Notes: generated by a model from the sequence alone, not told the origin. A DNA stretch of 64,000 nt from Ravibacter sp964559125 (GCA_964559125.1 CAZLGW010000009.1:124001-188000), one strand, 5' to 3'. Positions 1-8,660 are shown, counted from the stretch's first letter. Translations and numbers: made by a program.

Positions 1-1431
1 CGATTCGTTGATAATGCCGCCACCCTGCGGGGCAGTATTGTTTGCAATCTTACTGTTGAGTATCGTGACAGAAGTTCGGTCATTACGCATCCCGCCCCCG
101 CGCTGATCGGCAGCGTTCTGTGAAAAGGTGCACCCGGTCAGTGTAAGCCCACTCTCTATGTTGTGCATCCCTCCCCCGTCAGCTTCCGCCGAATTCCCTG
201 AAAAAGTGCATCCTGTCAACGAGAGGGTAGACCCGGTGTTCATTATACCGCCGCCATTCCGGGCCGTATTTTCTGAGAAATCACATTGGTCAAGTGAAGG
301 GGTGCTTCCGCTATTCGCCATCCCGCCGCCGGCATCGGCCGAATTCCCTCTGAACGTAGTACCGGTGACGGAAGGGTTTGCCATCATATTGGACATCCCC
401 CCACCGCCTTGCTGTGCCGAATTCTCCAGGAACACACATTCGGTCAATTGCGGCGCTGCTGCTAAATTCGCCATTCCGGCGCCGTTCTCTGCAAAATTTC
501 CCCGGAAGGTGCACCTGACCAGCGAAGGCGTCGAAACATCGATGGTGTTGCTCATCCCTCCTCCCAGAAGCGCTGCATTCATTGAAAACAGGCAGTCTGT
601 CAACGACGGCGATGAAAGAAAGACATACATCCCACCACCGCGGCCTGAAACAGCGGACATCCCGTTTACGATGGGCTCCTCTCCCTCATCTCCATAGGAA
701 AACCCTCCTGTGATGGTAAAGCCGTCCATGCTTCCCTGGCCAAGCGCTCCGGCGGCAATGACTACATGTTGGACATTTTCAGCATGCCCGTTAAAATCCC
801 CGGCGTTGTCGTTTCCATCCAGGTCGCCGCTCAACACAGTACCTTGTGCCGGATTGTTTATATCGGGCAGGATACGCGTATCATCCAGATCCTCCACCCC
901 ATGAGCCGGGTCAAACCCGCCATAGAGCTGTACGTCGGGTACCAGCACAAACGCATTCTGGCGACCGCCGTCGGTGGCATAGCTCTCGTCATCGGCGTGA
1001 TAGGCGGGCACATAAGTGCCGATCGCGACGTAAATCCGAAGCGGGTTGGCGCTGCTCCAGCCGGGGCTTCCCCCATCGTATTGCTCACGCGCCCATTTCA
1101 GCGCATCGGCCAGCTGCGGGATCGCGTTAGCCCACGAGTCACCCGTACCGGTGTATTCAGAAGCAGCGGTATTCACGTTAATATCGACGTAGAGGACATT
1201 CCCGTCAACCGTAAACGTTTCTCCGGTCCGGGCCTCCACGGAAACCTGTATGGATGCCGTCCCGGGCTGATGTCCTGAGGTCGCGACACCAGCCGTAGCT
1301 CCGTCAGGATGGTTGAATACCGGCGTATGACCAGTCGGGTTGAATGCGTTTGCAAGTAGTGCAGCGCTCAGCAGCGCAAACAAGGTAGCGTAGGTATGTA
1401 TCCGGCGCATCGGCAATAGAAGTTTTTCCAT
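1..1431 (-). CDS. Right-handed beta-helix surface protein, C-terminus beyond the window
   Basis: An open frame of 477 codons runs from an ATG at 1431 to the left edge without a stop, so the C-terminus is missing. Residues 1-30 look like a signal peptide (two arginines, then a hydrophobic stretch ending in ANA). Residues about 85-200 form a module with the motifs ADALKWAREQYD, ADD and QLYGGF. The same module occurs in the protein at 53993-58159. From about residue 240 onward there is a run of roughly 22-residue degenerate repeats built around GGGM, CTFSGN and NSA, typical of polymorphic-outer-membrane-protein or pectate-lyase-like beta-helices. It is probably exported and surface-bound. T9SS secretion is inferred from the paralogue, because any sorting domain would lie outside the window. 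Pathogenic adhesin function should not be assumed. Confidence 0.85.
   Translation of the reverse strand, partial: MEKLLLPMRRIHTYATLFALLSAALLANAFNPTGHTPVFNHPDGATAGVATSGHQPGTASIQVSVEARTGETFTVDGNVLYVDINVNTAASEYTGTGDSWANAIPQLADALKWAREQYDGGSPGWSSANPLRIYVAIGTYVPAYHADDESYATDGGRQNAFVLVPDVQLYGGFDPAHGVEDLDDTRILPDINNPAQGTVLSGDLDGNDNAGDFNGHAENVQHVVIAAGALGQGSMDGFTITGGFSYGDEGEEPIVNGMSAVSGRGGGMYVFLSSPSLTDCLFSMNAALLGGGMSNTIDVSTPSLVRCTFRGNFAENGAGMANLAAAPQLTECVFLENSAQQGGGGMSNMMANPSVTGTTFRGNSADAGGGMANSGSTPSLDQCDFSENTARNGGGIMNTGSTLSLTGCTFSGNSAEADGGGMHNIESGLTLTGCTFSQNAADQRGGGMRNDRTSVTILNSKIANNTAPQGGGIINES
61..600 (-). repeat. Degenerate ~66-72 bp coding repeats of the beta-helix
   Basis: Within the beta-helix gene, about eight units of 66-72 bp recur. 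Each encodes a turn resembling C-T-F-S-x-N-x-A followed by GGGM. They diverge at DNA level, so they reflect protein fold repetition rather than a satellite. Confidence 0.7.
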
Positions 1432-1799
1432 AGTGTTACAAAGAGAAGGAATTTCGCGAGGCGGGGGTATCCCTCTTTTGGGGGGGGGAAGCACTCCCCC
1501 CCTCAGCAGGCTCGGTGCAAGCCGGTTAAGCCACCGAATGACCCTGAGGCTGGTCGAAGAGCGGTTTACTCAAAATATGAGACATATCAGAGAAAAGGTT
1601 TGATATATTTACTATATTGAGATCTCGAATAGTCCTCCGTTATTACACCCTCTTTGAAATCAAGTGATTTGCCTCTCAACTTTCCCTTTAATCGAAATAC
1701 CCCTGGAGACCTGACAAATGAGATAGTCGGCCGAAATTCTTCACTGCGGCGAGCATGAGCCCGTTAGCTTTCATTACAAAAACTAAGAGAAACAACAAT
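1432..1799. other. Non-coding spacer with a G9/C7 inverted repeat
   Basis: No gene is supported in these 368 bases. The spacer separates the divergent beta-helix and cupin genes, so it should carry both promoters. I see no clean TAnnTTTG box. The striking element is nine G (1480-1488) followed by seven C (1496-1502), able to form a very GC-rich hairpin about 50 bases upstream of the beta-helix start codon. At 1555-1571 there is a CCTGAG-N-CTGGTCGAAG segment resembling a short palindrome often seen between genes in many bacteria. Confidence 0.6.
1480..1502. repeat. Homopolymeric G9/C7 hairpin upstream of a surface-protein gene
   Basis: A run of nine G is separated by eight bases (AAGCACT plus flank) from seven C, giving a potential seven-pair GC stem. 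Read on the minus strand it sits in the presumed 5' leader or promoter of the beta-helix gene. Long homopolymers of this type can vary in length by slippage. Confidence 0.6.
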
Positions 1800-2357
1800 A
1801 TGCCATCAAAAGGACAAATAGTTACGAACCCGATAAGTCAGGATACTTATGAATTCATCGAAACTGCCAAAGACACTAAAGGTGAATTTGTCAGATTAAA
1901 AGCAACCATCTATCGTAAAGGGCAGCTTGTCCCGAAGCATTTTCATTTATTCCAGGACGAATCTTTTGAAGTTATTTCAGGGCAGTTAACTATTCTGACA
2001 GACAATCAGGTAAAGACATTGAAAGTTGGAGAGAAAATCACTTTGTCCAAAAATATACCACACAATCACTACAACAATGAGAATACCCCTGTCATTTACA
2101 TCCATTCCGTTTATCCGGCATTAGACTTTGACTATTTAATTGAGAATCTGATGGGGCTCGCAGCCGACGGAAAAAGTAAAAACGGAAGTTATGGATTAAT
2201 GCAGGAGCTGGTTTCGCTTCGCTATCTTGACAGCAAAACATTTTTGGCAGATATCCCTGTTTGGGTACAAAAGATATTAATGCACACAATAGCACCAATA
2301 GGGCGATTATTAGGTTACCGGGCTATCTATAGAAGATATTCGGACATCGAAAAATAA
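1800..2357 (+). CDS. Cupin-domain protein
   Basis: A single-domain cupin of 185 residues. The first cupin motif is visible as HFHLFQDESFEV, with H47, H49 and E57 likely metal ligands. The second is less clear, around IPHNHYN. The C-terminal third (residues about 110-185) is not cupin and carries aromatic and basic residues of unknown role. Start: an upstream in-frame ATG at 1755 would add 15 low-complexity residues. The ATG at 1800 gives a normal N-terminus and is preferred. The gene is AT-richer than its neighbours, hinting at transfer. Substrate and reaction are unknown; the cupin fold covers isomerases, dioxygenases and binding proteins. Its stop codon lies one base from that of the convergent XRE gene. 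Confidence 0.75.
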   Translation: MPSKGQIVTNPISQDTYEFIETAKDTKGEFVRLKATIYRKGQLVPKHFHLFQDESFEVISGQLTILTDNQVKTLKVGEKITLSKNIPHNHYNNENTPVIYIHSVYPALDFDYLIENLMGLAADGKSKNGSYGLMQELVSLRYLDSKTFLADIPVWVQKILMHTIAPIGRLLGYRAIYRRYSDIEK

Positions 2358-2358
2358 C

Positions 2359-2787
2359 TTATCCCCTCTCCTTCAATATCCGCTCATAAAGCGCAATCTT
2401 CTCATCCTTTTCCTTAAGCAGCTGAGCATACAGCCGCTTATTCTCTTCAATCGCTTCAACCCATTTCTCGAAAGGGTTGATATTGAATGTGCAATTAGGG
2501 TTTACAGCATTCAGCGTCGAGGTATCGTTGCTCGTAAATGTATTGGAGATAATATTAACTGCCATTTCGTCGTCAAAATTCTGAATCGCCTCCACCGGCA
2601 CTTTCAGCACTTCTGCCACCTGCTTAAGGATAGCCTCGTCGATAGATTCCTTTTGTTCCAGGAGCGATACCCGCTTCTGGCTCCACTCCTCCCCCATTTC
2701 CCAGGCAAGAGCTTCCTGCTTCAATCCCATCATTTCCCGGAAGCGCTTGATATTCCGGCCTTCGTGTACTTTCTTACGTTCAGACAT
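2359..2787 (-). CDS. XRE-family helix-turn-helix regulator
   Basis: A 142-residue protein. Residues about 10-65 form a lambda-repressor-like HTH (INIKRFREMMGLKQEALA by similarity, with WSQKRVSLLEQ as the recognition region). A linker rich in N, T and S follows. The last 35 residues are charged and helical (KRLYAQLLKEKDEKIALYE), probably a coiled coil for dimerisation. Start: the ATG at 2787 (MSERKK) is chosen because the ATG at 2811 adds eight residues not needed by the fold. Proteins of this layout are common, uncharacterised regulators in Bacteroidota. The target is unknown. It converges on the cupin gene with a one-base gap. Confidence 0.8.
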   Translation of the reverse strand: MSERKKVHEGRNIKRFREMMGLKQEALAWEMGEEWSQKRVSLLEQKESIDEAILKQVAEVLKVPVEAIQNFDDEMAVNIISNTFTSNDTSTLNAVNPNCTFNINPFEKWVEAIEENKRLYAQLLKEKDEKIALYERILKERG

Positions 2788-2922
2788 AGTATTGGATTTC
2801 AAAGTGAACAAATATAGTAATCCCTGTGAATAGTCAAAAGAATGGGTCCTGTCCCGATATCGGGAGCCGAAGGATTGGTAAAGCGAAGATAGAGATTCCC
2901 GGGAAAAGGCCCAGGAGATAAA

Positions 2923-2949
2923 TTACCTCAATTTGGAATAAAATAGAAG
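2923..2949. repeat. Rpn-flanking 27-bp repeat, copy A
   Basis: The sequence starts TTACCTCAATTT and ends GGAATAAAATAGAAG. It lies just downstream (in gene sense) of the broken Rpn gene. A near-identical full copy is at 3666-3693, and half-copies bracket the intact Rpn gene at 7635-7650 and 8661-8678. Confidence 0.75.
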
Positions 2950-2970
2950 ATGGGATGATCTGGGGTCGAG

Positions 2971-3665
2971 CTATTCTTTATCTGCCAATTCCTTCCGGAT
3001 ACGGGCTACATACTCTACCGAAACCTCGGCGGCGCCTGCAATCTGCTCATCGGTAAGCCCGGATGATTTCACAAGATTACGGACGATCTTTTCAGTATTT
3101 TCCTGATATCCGATCTTCTTTCCCTTTTCAACAAAAATATCCAGCGTATTCATGACAGTGCTTTTTATGGATCAAGTACGAAATTTGTGGAGGCGCTTGT
3201 ATTTTTCTGAGTTTGTTTTGTGGCTTTCACCTGGTTTGGATTACCGTACCTTTCTTGCCTTTATTGGCTCCTGGGCGTGTAATCCCAAACCAATAGACGG
3301 GAGGAGAAGATCCGGTAGGGTCTGCTCTTTCTATGCTCAATCCAGCTATATCAATAAGACAAGGCCCTCCACAAGAAATAGGCTTGATCCCTTTTTATAG
3401 TTACCGGTACATCTTCAATAAGCGTAACAATCTCATTTTCCTCCAGACCGCTCACTCCAAAGGTATAAACGATGATATTAGTTTGCAAGTTCTCCTGTGC
3501 GTCCATTGCCAGCGACAGGATCGTCGGAATCCATTTTACCAACTCTGCTTTTAACTGACTATATTTCAGAGCAAGGAAGGAGGCCTGAAGGAATTTATTC
3601 TCCAATATCTGAATCTCTTCATCCGATATTCCCCCCGGGTCATGGTAAACATAGTCATATTCCGA
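2971..3665 (-). pseudogene. Broken Rpn-type (PD-(D/E)XK) nuclease/transposase gene, interrupted and 5'-truncated
   Basis: Two same-strand coding traces belong to one gene. The upstream trace (3665 down to about 3393) reads DEEIQILENKFLQASFLAL and ends in DVPVTIK. The downstream trace (3153 down to 2971) begins MNTLDIFVEKGKK and ends ARIRKELADKE, similar in pattern to the C-terminus of the intact Rpn protein at 7677-8549 (TRIREELTGRK). Removing 3169-3390 and one 8-bp duplication joins them in frame as VTIKSTVMNTLDIF, as expected for this family. The N-terminal nuclease core is absent: a stop at 3666-3668 abuts a copy of the flanking repeat. Rpn proteins are recombination-promoting nucleases related to transposase_31. 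This copy is non-functional. Confidence 0.85.
3169..3390. mobile_element. 222-bp MITE-like insertion with 8-bp target duplication
   Basis: The ends are inverted. GGATCAAG starts the element and CTTGATCC ends it. After an eight-base divergent gap, a further TTGTGGAGG-N2-CTTGT block matches between the two ends, giving an imperfect terminal inverted repeat of about 33 bp. CTTTTTAT directly flanks both sides (3161-3168 and 3391-3398), an 8-bp target-site duplication. Excision in silico restores the Rpn reading frame. The element is too short for a transposase; the one long frame crossing it is chance. It is therefore a non-autonomous element whose partner transposase is not in this window. An 8-bp duplication fits several IS families, so I do not assign one. 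Confidence 0.88.
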
Positions 3666-3693
3666 TTACCTCAATTTTGTAATAAAATAAAAG
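3666..3693. repeat. Rpn-flanking repeat, copy B
   Basis: TTACCTCAATTTTGTAAT followed by AAAATAAAAG. The first 18 bases are identical to 8661-8678, which lies upstream of the intact Rpn gene. The whole unit matches copy A at 2923-2949 with few changes, so the broken Rpn gene sits between two direct repeats. Confidence 0.75.
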
Positions 3694-3739
3694 AGCCGGG
3701 AAGAAACCAGCCCAAAAATGAATGCTGCGCGAACAGCCT

Positions 3740-4360
3740 TTATCTGTACTTCCTGCTAATAAGCGCGTGACGACTATTTACCTGTAGCTTCTCATAAATA
3801 TTTTTAATATGGTACTTGACGGTTTCCAGCGAGATATCCAACCGGATCGCCACTTCCTTATTGGTCAACCCCTCCTCTATTGCTGCCACGATCTGTGCCT
3901 CGCGGGGAGTCAGCTTTTCGGTCAGGTCATGAACATTTTTGGGGTTGAAGTACTCTACCACCATACGCGCAATGCCGGGAGACATGGGAGCGCCGCCTTC
4001 GTACAGTGACAGAACGGCTTCCCTGATCCCAGGCAGCGGTGTCTGCTTCAGCAGGTAGCCGGAAGCCCCGTTGCACAATGCCTGGAAAACCCGGTTGGCA
4101 TCATCGTACACGGTTAGCATGATCACCTGGCACCTGGGAGCACGCCGTTTGATACGGGATATGCCCCTGATGCCCGACTCGCCGGGGAGGCCGATGTCCG
4201 ACAGGACGATATCGAGGTAGATCCCATCGCTCCATCGCTCGAAAAAGCTTTCTACCGACGACGCGGACAACAAAACCGAAAAGCCGGGCTGGTTTCCGAA
4301 ATACTCGTCCAGCATGGTCCGGATTTCCTGGTCGTCTTCGATTATGCCTAGTCGTATCAT
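3740..4360 (-). CDS. NarL/FixJ-type response regulator
   Basis: A 206-residue response regulator. Residues 1-120 form a receiver domain with acidic pocket E8-D9-D10, phospho-acceptor D55 (in LSDIGLP) and a conserved threonine in MLTVYDD. Residues about 140-206 form a LuxR-type HTH (LTPREAQIV then GLTNKEVA and TVKYHI). It lies 30 bases downstream of the histidine kinase at 4391-7378 on the same strand, so the two are almost certainly one operon and a cognate pair. The regulator should bind DNA as a phosphorylated dimer. Its targets cannot be told from the sequence. Confidence 0.93.
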   Translation of the reverse strand: MIRLGIIEDDQEIRTMLDEYFGNQPGFSVLLSASSVESFFERWSDGIYLDIVLSDIGLPGESGIRGISRIKRRAPRCQVIMLTVYDDANRVFQALCNGASGYLLKQTPLPGIREAVLSLYEGGAPMSPGIARMVVEYFNPKNVHDLTEKLTPREAQIVAAIEEGLTNKEVAIRLDISLETVKYHIKNIYEKLQVNSRHALISRKYR

Positions 4361-4390
4361 GAAGCAAAGGTAAATGATGCCGTTATCAGT

Positions 4391-7378
4391 TTATACCCCT
4401 CTTTTGGGTAGCAGCTTAAACACCACCCGAAACATGCCGGCGGCATCGGTTACCGCCAGTCTGCCGCCGACTTTGGTTGCACGCAGCTCCATATTCTCGA
4501 GTCCACGCCCACCCTGACGGTCGCCGACCTCAGTATGTTTTTCCACGTAACGATTGGCTACCTCCAGCCGGATGGTTTCGCCCACTTGCAGCGTAATGAC
4601 AATTTCCGAGCCGCCGCTGTACTTGATGGCGTTAGTCAGCGCTTCCTTAAAAATCAGGAAGAGGTTCTGCCTGACATCCTGGGAAACTTTACCGGATTCT
4701 ACATTACCCTGCTCCTCAAACCGATAGCTGAAGTCGAGCTCTTCCCGCAGCCGGTAAGCGTAGTCTTTCATCCGGATCACCAGGTCTTTCATCGTATCAA
4801 ACCGCGAATCTATTGACCATACCATATCACTCATCGTCAGCAGCGCCTGCTTGCTCGTGTTCGCAATCAGTTCCAGCTGCTTCTCCCGCTTTTCAGGTGT
4901 GATTTGATTCTGAGCAAGGGTATTGGCCTGGAAAAAAATACGCGTAAGCGAGCTGCCCACTTCATCATGGAGATCTGCTGCTATACGGTTACGGATGGCC
5001 TGTTCGCGACGGATCTTCGCGATCCTGCTGCGATTCCATAGCAGCAGGAGGCCCGACATCAGCATTATAATCAATCCGTTGAACCACCAGGTCTGGTAGT
5101 AATACGGGCGTTTGACGATGGTAAATTCCTTTTGCCTGCCATCATCCCGCGTGCTACGGGTTTCCAGCCGGATGCGATAATCACCCGGCGAAGGCTCGAT
5201 CAGGGAAATGTATTGACCCAGCCCCAGTTGTTCCCAATCGCCGGTATTGACCGCATACCTGATGCTGCCGTCGGCGCGGTAATTTCCCGGCGTGCCGACA
5301 TACAACCCGGTGAGGCTCTGGCCCGGCTTCAGTACTAAAGTCCGTTCGCCCCGGTAGGGCCAGGTATAATCGGACGACTTCCCTCCGGTATTCCTTGCAG
5401 AGGTGTGTATTTCGGTTACGAAGCTTTCCAGGTGGCTGCTGTTGTCAAACCAACGCTGCGCCATGTCCAGTACGGTATATCCCATCAATCCGCCAATGTA
5501 CACGCGTTTCCGCCCGGCATCCCTGAACGAAGCACCGGAGTTGAATTCCGATTGGCGCAATCCCTCCGCCATCCCGATGCGCCGCACCTGCCGGCCCCTG
5601 ATCAGGTTCAGTCCGTCTGCCGTACCGACTACCAGGATGCCACCGGCATACTCCAGGCTATAAACCAGGTTATTACTGAGTCCCTCCCCTGTCGTAAACG
5701 ACTGCAGCGCCTGTCCGCCGGCATCGATCGCAACCAGTCCCTTTCCCTGCGTTGCCACCCACAGCGTATCGCCTGCGACCAGCGATTTATAGATGCCCAG
5801 GTTTCCTGATTGGGGGTATCGTTTGATTAACGTTTGCCTGTCAAGCTCGAAAAGCCCGAGATTGGTACTCAGCAGGATCTTATCTTTATCAACCACCCGG
5901 ATATGCCGTACCTGGAGATCGGAAAGCCGGGTACCGTCGGAATCTGCCTCAAACCGGCTCAGGCTACGATTTTTCTTATCCAACAGCCAAAGCCCCCCGG
6001 TACTGCCTATGAGAAAATCCGTATCTGTTTCGGCCAGGCTCAGCACATAGTCAGGCAGGTTGAACCGGTACAGGTTTTGGGCAACAGGAGAGAGGGTATA
6101 CTTGAGGTCCACGATACGGCGCTGCTTCCGGTCGAAGATTTTCAGGAAGCCCCCTTCCGTTCCTATCAGCAGTTCGTTGTCGTTCATAGGGAACATCACA
6201 TAAGCATGCCGGAGCTCCTGCAGCAGGTACGTCGTCCCGTCGGGTCCGATGAAGCCGGCCCCGCTATAAGAACCGTAGAAAACAGCTCCGTCGGGGTAAA
6301 CATAAATGCCCCTGGTGCTTTTGTTCGCATCCGGGTTGGCAGGTATCATTTGCGACAGCCCCCTGGTTTTGGGATAGACAACAAAAATACCTTCCTCGTT
6401 TCCCAGCAGTGCCTCATGGCCGGTAATATTGACCGATGCAGTCCTGAACCGGTGTAAGGACGGTATTTCCAACCGTTGCAATACATGCAGGTTTGTATCC
6501 AGTATGTAAGCCGATTCATTGTCCGCATACACATGGATATGTTTCCCTTGCTCCAATACATTGAACTTGTCGGATGATATCGTAAAACCATCCGTGATTA
6601 CCTTTTCTACCCGGCCCGCCTGACGAAACCGGAAGACTCCCTGTTCATATACGTCCAGGATCAATCCGTCGTGTTGGGTTATCAGGCTCATTATCACATT
6701 ACCGATACCAGGCAGTACATGGTAATCGGTTGCATATCCATTCCCGGGATCGATCGATAGCAGCGTACCCACGGTAGTGCCTATCCAGTATTTACCATTC
6801 CACCAGGTGGCGCTCCGGGGGAAAACCTTGTTATTACCGGCGTTGACACCGCGCTCGTACAGTTCGTCTATGCGGGTAAACCGATTGCCTTCTATGAGCA
6901 GTAAGTGACCATTTTCATAGGCTACTATGACCGTCGAATCCGATAGCTTTTTAATCCAGTACACCGTACGGTCCTGGACGGGCGGTAACAGGTCCTGATC
7001 TACCGGGTGAACTTTCCAGGTTTTAAGGTCGAGATAGTTCAGGCTGGCGTTTCCCGCCATCCATAAGCGGTTCCGGTGATCGGCGAGGATACGCTGCGGC
7101 ATGTCGTCGGTGAGCTGCTGATCTGCCAGGGTTTTCAGTATATCCAGCGACCGGTAGCCATCATAGCGGTAGATTTCGCCGTTAGTCAGGAACCAGATAA
7201 AGCCCAGGCTGTCACGCGTCACATCTTTGATCAATACTTCATCACGATCGGGGAATAGCTTCAATTTGGTGATGGCGTAGTCCTGTGCAGCGGCGGGTTT
7301 GAAGCAGGAGATCCACCACCCAATCAATAACAACATCCTTATATAATAATCATGCTTTGTATAGCGCGAAGCAATCAT
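4391..7378 (-). CDS. Propeller-type sensor histidine kinase (HisKA_3)
   Basis: A 995-residue membrane sensor. The N-terminus has a signal sequence ending in AAAQ (about residue 32). Residues about 35-640 are a periplasmic two-component-regulator beta-propeller (repeats such as DSLGFIWF, GIYVYPDG). Residues about 665-745 match a Y_Y_Y domain (PGDYRIRL). One membrane helix follows (WWFNGLIIMLMSGLLLLW). The cytoplasmic part has a HisKA_3 dimerisation domain with the phospho-accepting His in ADLHDEVGSS, then a HATPase_c domain (N-box FKEALTNAIKYS, G-box GGRGLENM). Unlike SusR-type hybrids it has no receiver or AraC output. It works through the separate regulator next to it. The ligand is unknown; related sensors often detect oligosaccharides, but no polysaccharide-utilisation locus is present here. 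Confidence 0.93.
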   Translation of the reverse strand: MIASRYTKHDYYIRMLLLIGWWISCFKPAAAQDYAITKLKLFPDRDEVLIKDVTRDSLGFIWFLTNGEIYRYDGYRSLDILKTLADQQLTDDMPQRILADHRNRLWMAGNASLNYLDLKTWKVHPVDQDLLPPVQDRTVYWIKKLSDSTVIVAYENGHLLLIEGNRFTRIDELYERGVNAGNNKVFPRSATWWNGKYWIGTTVGTLLSIDPGNGYATDYHVLPGIGNVIMSLITQHDGLILDVYEQGVFRFRQAGRVEKVITDGFTISSDKFNVLEQGKHIHVYADNESAYILDTNLHVLQRLEIPSLHRFRTASVNITGHEALLGNEEGIFVVYPKTRGLSQMIPANPDANKSTRGIYVYPDGAVFYGSYSGAGFIGPDGTTYLLQELRHAYVMFPMNDNELLIGTEGGFLKIFDRKQRRIVDLKYTLSPVAQNLYRFNLPDYVLSLAETDTDFLIGSTGGLWLLDKKNRSLSRFEADSDGTRLSDLQVRHIRVVDKDKILLSTNLGLFELDRQTLIKRYPQSGNLGIYKSLVAGDTLWVATQGKGLVAIDAGGQALQSFTTGEGLSNNLVYSLEYAGGILVVGTADGLNLIRGRQVRRIGMAEGLRQSEFNSGASFRDAGRKRVYIGGLMGYTVLDMAQRWFDNSSHLESFVTEIHTSARNTGGKSSDYTWPYRGERTLVLKPGQSLTGLYVGTPGNYRADGSIRYAVNTGDWEQLGLGQYISLIEPSPGDYRIRLETRSTRDDGRQKEFTIVKRPYYYQTWWFNGLIIMLMSGLLLLWNRSRIAKIRREQAIRNRIAADLHDEVGSSLTRIFFQANTLAQNQITPEKREKQLELIANTSKQALLTMSDMVWSIDSRFDTMKDLVIRMKDYAYRLREELDFSYRFEEQGNVESGKVSQDVRQNLFLIFKEALTNAIKYSGGSEIVITLQVGETIRLEVANRYVEKHTEVGDRQGGRGLENMELRATKVGGRLAVTDAAGMFRVVFKLLPKRGV

Positions 7379-7676
7379 CCGTTTTTCATTCGTCAGTAAG
7401 TTCTGACGATAAAAGTAGGAAAATCCGGGAACAAAGCTACCCGTCCTTAGAACTTCTACCGACGGTATACTGCAGCCAGCAAAAAGACTCGCCCCGGCTA
7501 TCCGGGCATAAACTGGTGCTTGAAACCTCCGATATTGTCGACGGTAAACCTTAAAAGATTTCCTGATTCAAGAGCAACGTCAGTAATTGAAAAATTACAA
7601 TTATTGACTACTTGAAACATTTTCACAATTCTGGTTGGAATAAAATAGAAAGTAGAGTAAATCCGGGGCTGGAAAG
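7379..7676. other. Spacer between the histidine kinase and Rpn genes
   Basis: No gene is supported. It should contain the promoter of the kinase operon at its left end. Its right end holds the half-repeat shared with the other Rpn copy. Otherwise I see only AT-rich sequence with a small inverted repeat around 7586-7603. Confidence 0.5.
7635..7650. repeat. Rpn-flanking half-repeat, downstream side
   Basis: TTGGAATAAAATAGAA is identical to bases 2933-2948 downstream of the broken Rpn copy. It lies 27 bases beyond the stop codon of the intact Rpn gene. Confidence 0.7.
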
Positions 7677-8549
7677 CTATTTCCTACCTGTCAGCTCCTC
7701 ACGGATACGGGTCACGTAATCAGAAGAAACTTCCAAAACCCTGCAGATAAAATCGGTGGTAGCCCCTTCTCTGATCATATTGTGGATGACCTTTTTGGTA
7801 TTTGCTTCGGCAGCCTTCTTCCCTGCAAGCTCTAGTGAGCTTTGATAATCAAGCTCGATCTGTTCTTTTGTTTGCAAAAACATACGTTCTTCTTTGGTTA
7901 GGTTACTGATTTCCGCTATTCGGAACACCTTCTGGAATACCTTCTTTCGCAGGAACACCGGGATTTTATCCATCCGGCTCAAGTTCTTCAACAGGAACAA
8001 CCAGCGGTCCAGGTCAGTTTCCAGTTGATGTTCGGCTTTCGTAAATTTAGGCAATTCGATAAACTTAAAACCCAGCTTGTCATAAAATATTTCACCTGTA
8101 ACCCTATCAATGAGACAGTAGTCGTGAAGGTAATCTTCTTTGCCGGTCTCGATCTCAAATTCCAGCAAAGCAACCAGGTACACCTCCTTTAACGCATAAT
8201 TCCAACTTTTCTTTCCTTTGGGCAATTGCTCTGAAATAGCGCGTGAGGCATAGAAAACTCCCCGTTCTTTGTAATACGGCTGTTCGGCGCGTTGCATTTC
8301 TACAATGATCTGTTCGTCGTTGTCGCAGGTGCAGAACAGGTCGAAAACTACCTTTTTGGATTGCTCGTCGTCTCCATACTTTTCGGTAGAGTTGTAGGTC
8401 AGGTCGCGGATCACTTTCTGTCCTTTGAATAGCTGGTTCAGGAAGTCGATGAGGATTTCCTTGTTGGGCTCACTGCCGAAGAGTCTTTTAAATCCGAAAT
8501 CAGATAAGGGGTCTATAAACCTTGCGGGTTGTGGGATAGCTGGAAGCAT
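7677..8549 (-). CDS. Rpn family recombination-promoting nuclease / putative transposase
   Basis: A 290-residue protein. The N-terminus has the family hallmark DPLSDFGFKRLFGSEPN. The PD-(D/E)XK core is visible as the aspartate in VVFDLFC and the E-x-Q in IIVEMQR, after KVIRDLTYNSTEKYGDD. The C-terminal 55 residues (KKVIHNMIREG, then VTRIREELTGRK) form a small helical tail shared with the broken copy at 2971. The ATG at 8549 (MLPAIP) is preferred over 8597, since family members start near this point. Known Rpn proteins are DNA endonucleases that promote RecA-independent recombination; some act in phage defence. Activity here is inferred. Short repeats on both sides suggest a mobile unit. Confidence 0.88.
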   Translation of the reverse strand: MLPAIPQPARFIDPLSDFGFKRLFGSEPNKEILIDFLNQLFKGQKVIRDLTYNSTEKYGDDEQSKKVVFDLFCTCDNDEQIIVEMQRAEQPYYKERGVFYASRAISEQLPKGKKSWNYALKEVYLVALLEFEIETGKEDYLHDYCLIDRVTGEIFYDKLGFKFIELPKFTKAEHQLETDLDRWLFLLKNLSRMDKIPVFLRKKVFQKVFRIAEISNLTKEERMFLQTKEQIELDYQSSLELAGKKAAEANTKKVIHNMIREGATTDFICRVLEVSSDYVTRIREELTGRK

Positions 8550-8660
8550 AGTAGTATTATTTTCTTTGGTAAAGAACTGATGTATAGCAAATAACAAGAA
8601 AGTATAGCTTTTTTACAGAAGCTAAGATAGAGCATTCCAACAAGAAAGCAACGGAGGATT

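Noticed and set aside
61..600. Regular repeats at the left edge considered as a CRISPR array.
   Set aside because: Units are coding, degenerate and without unique spacers; they encode beta-helix turns.
3152..3400. An 82-codon frame spanning the MITE-like insertion.
   Set aside because: It runs through both target duplications and into the Rpn gene, and does not resemble a transposase.
3740..7378. The two-component pair considered as PorX/PorY of T9SS.
   Set aside because: The regulator has a LuxR-type HTH and the kinase a propeller sensor, unlike PorX (PglZ-type) and PorY.
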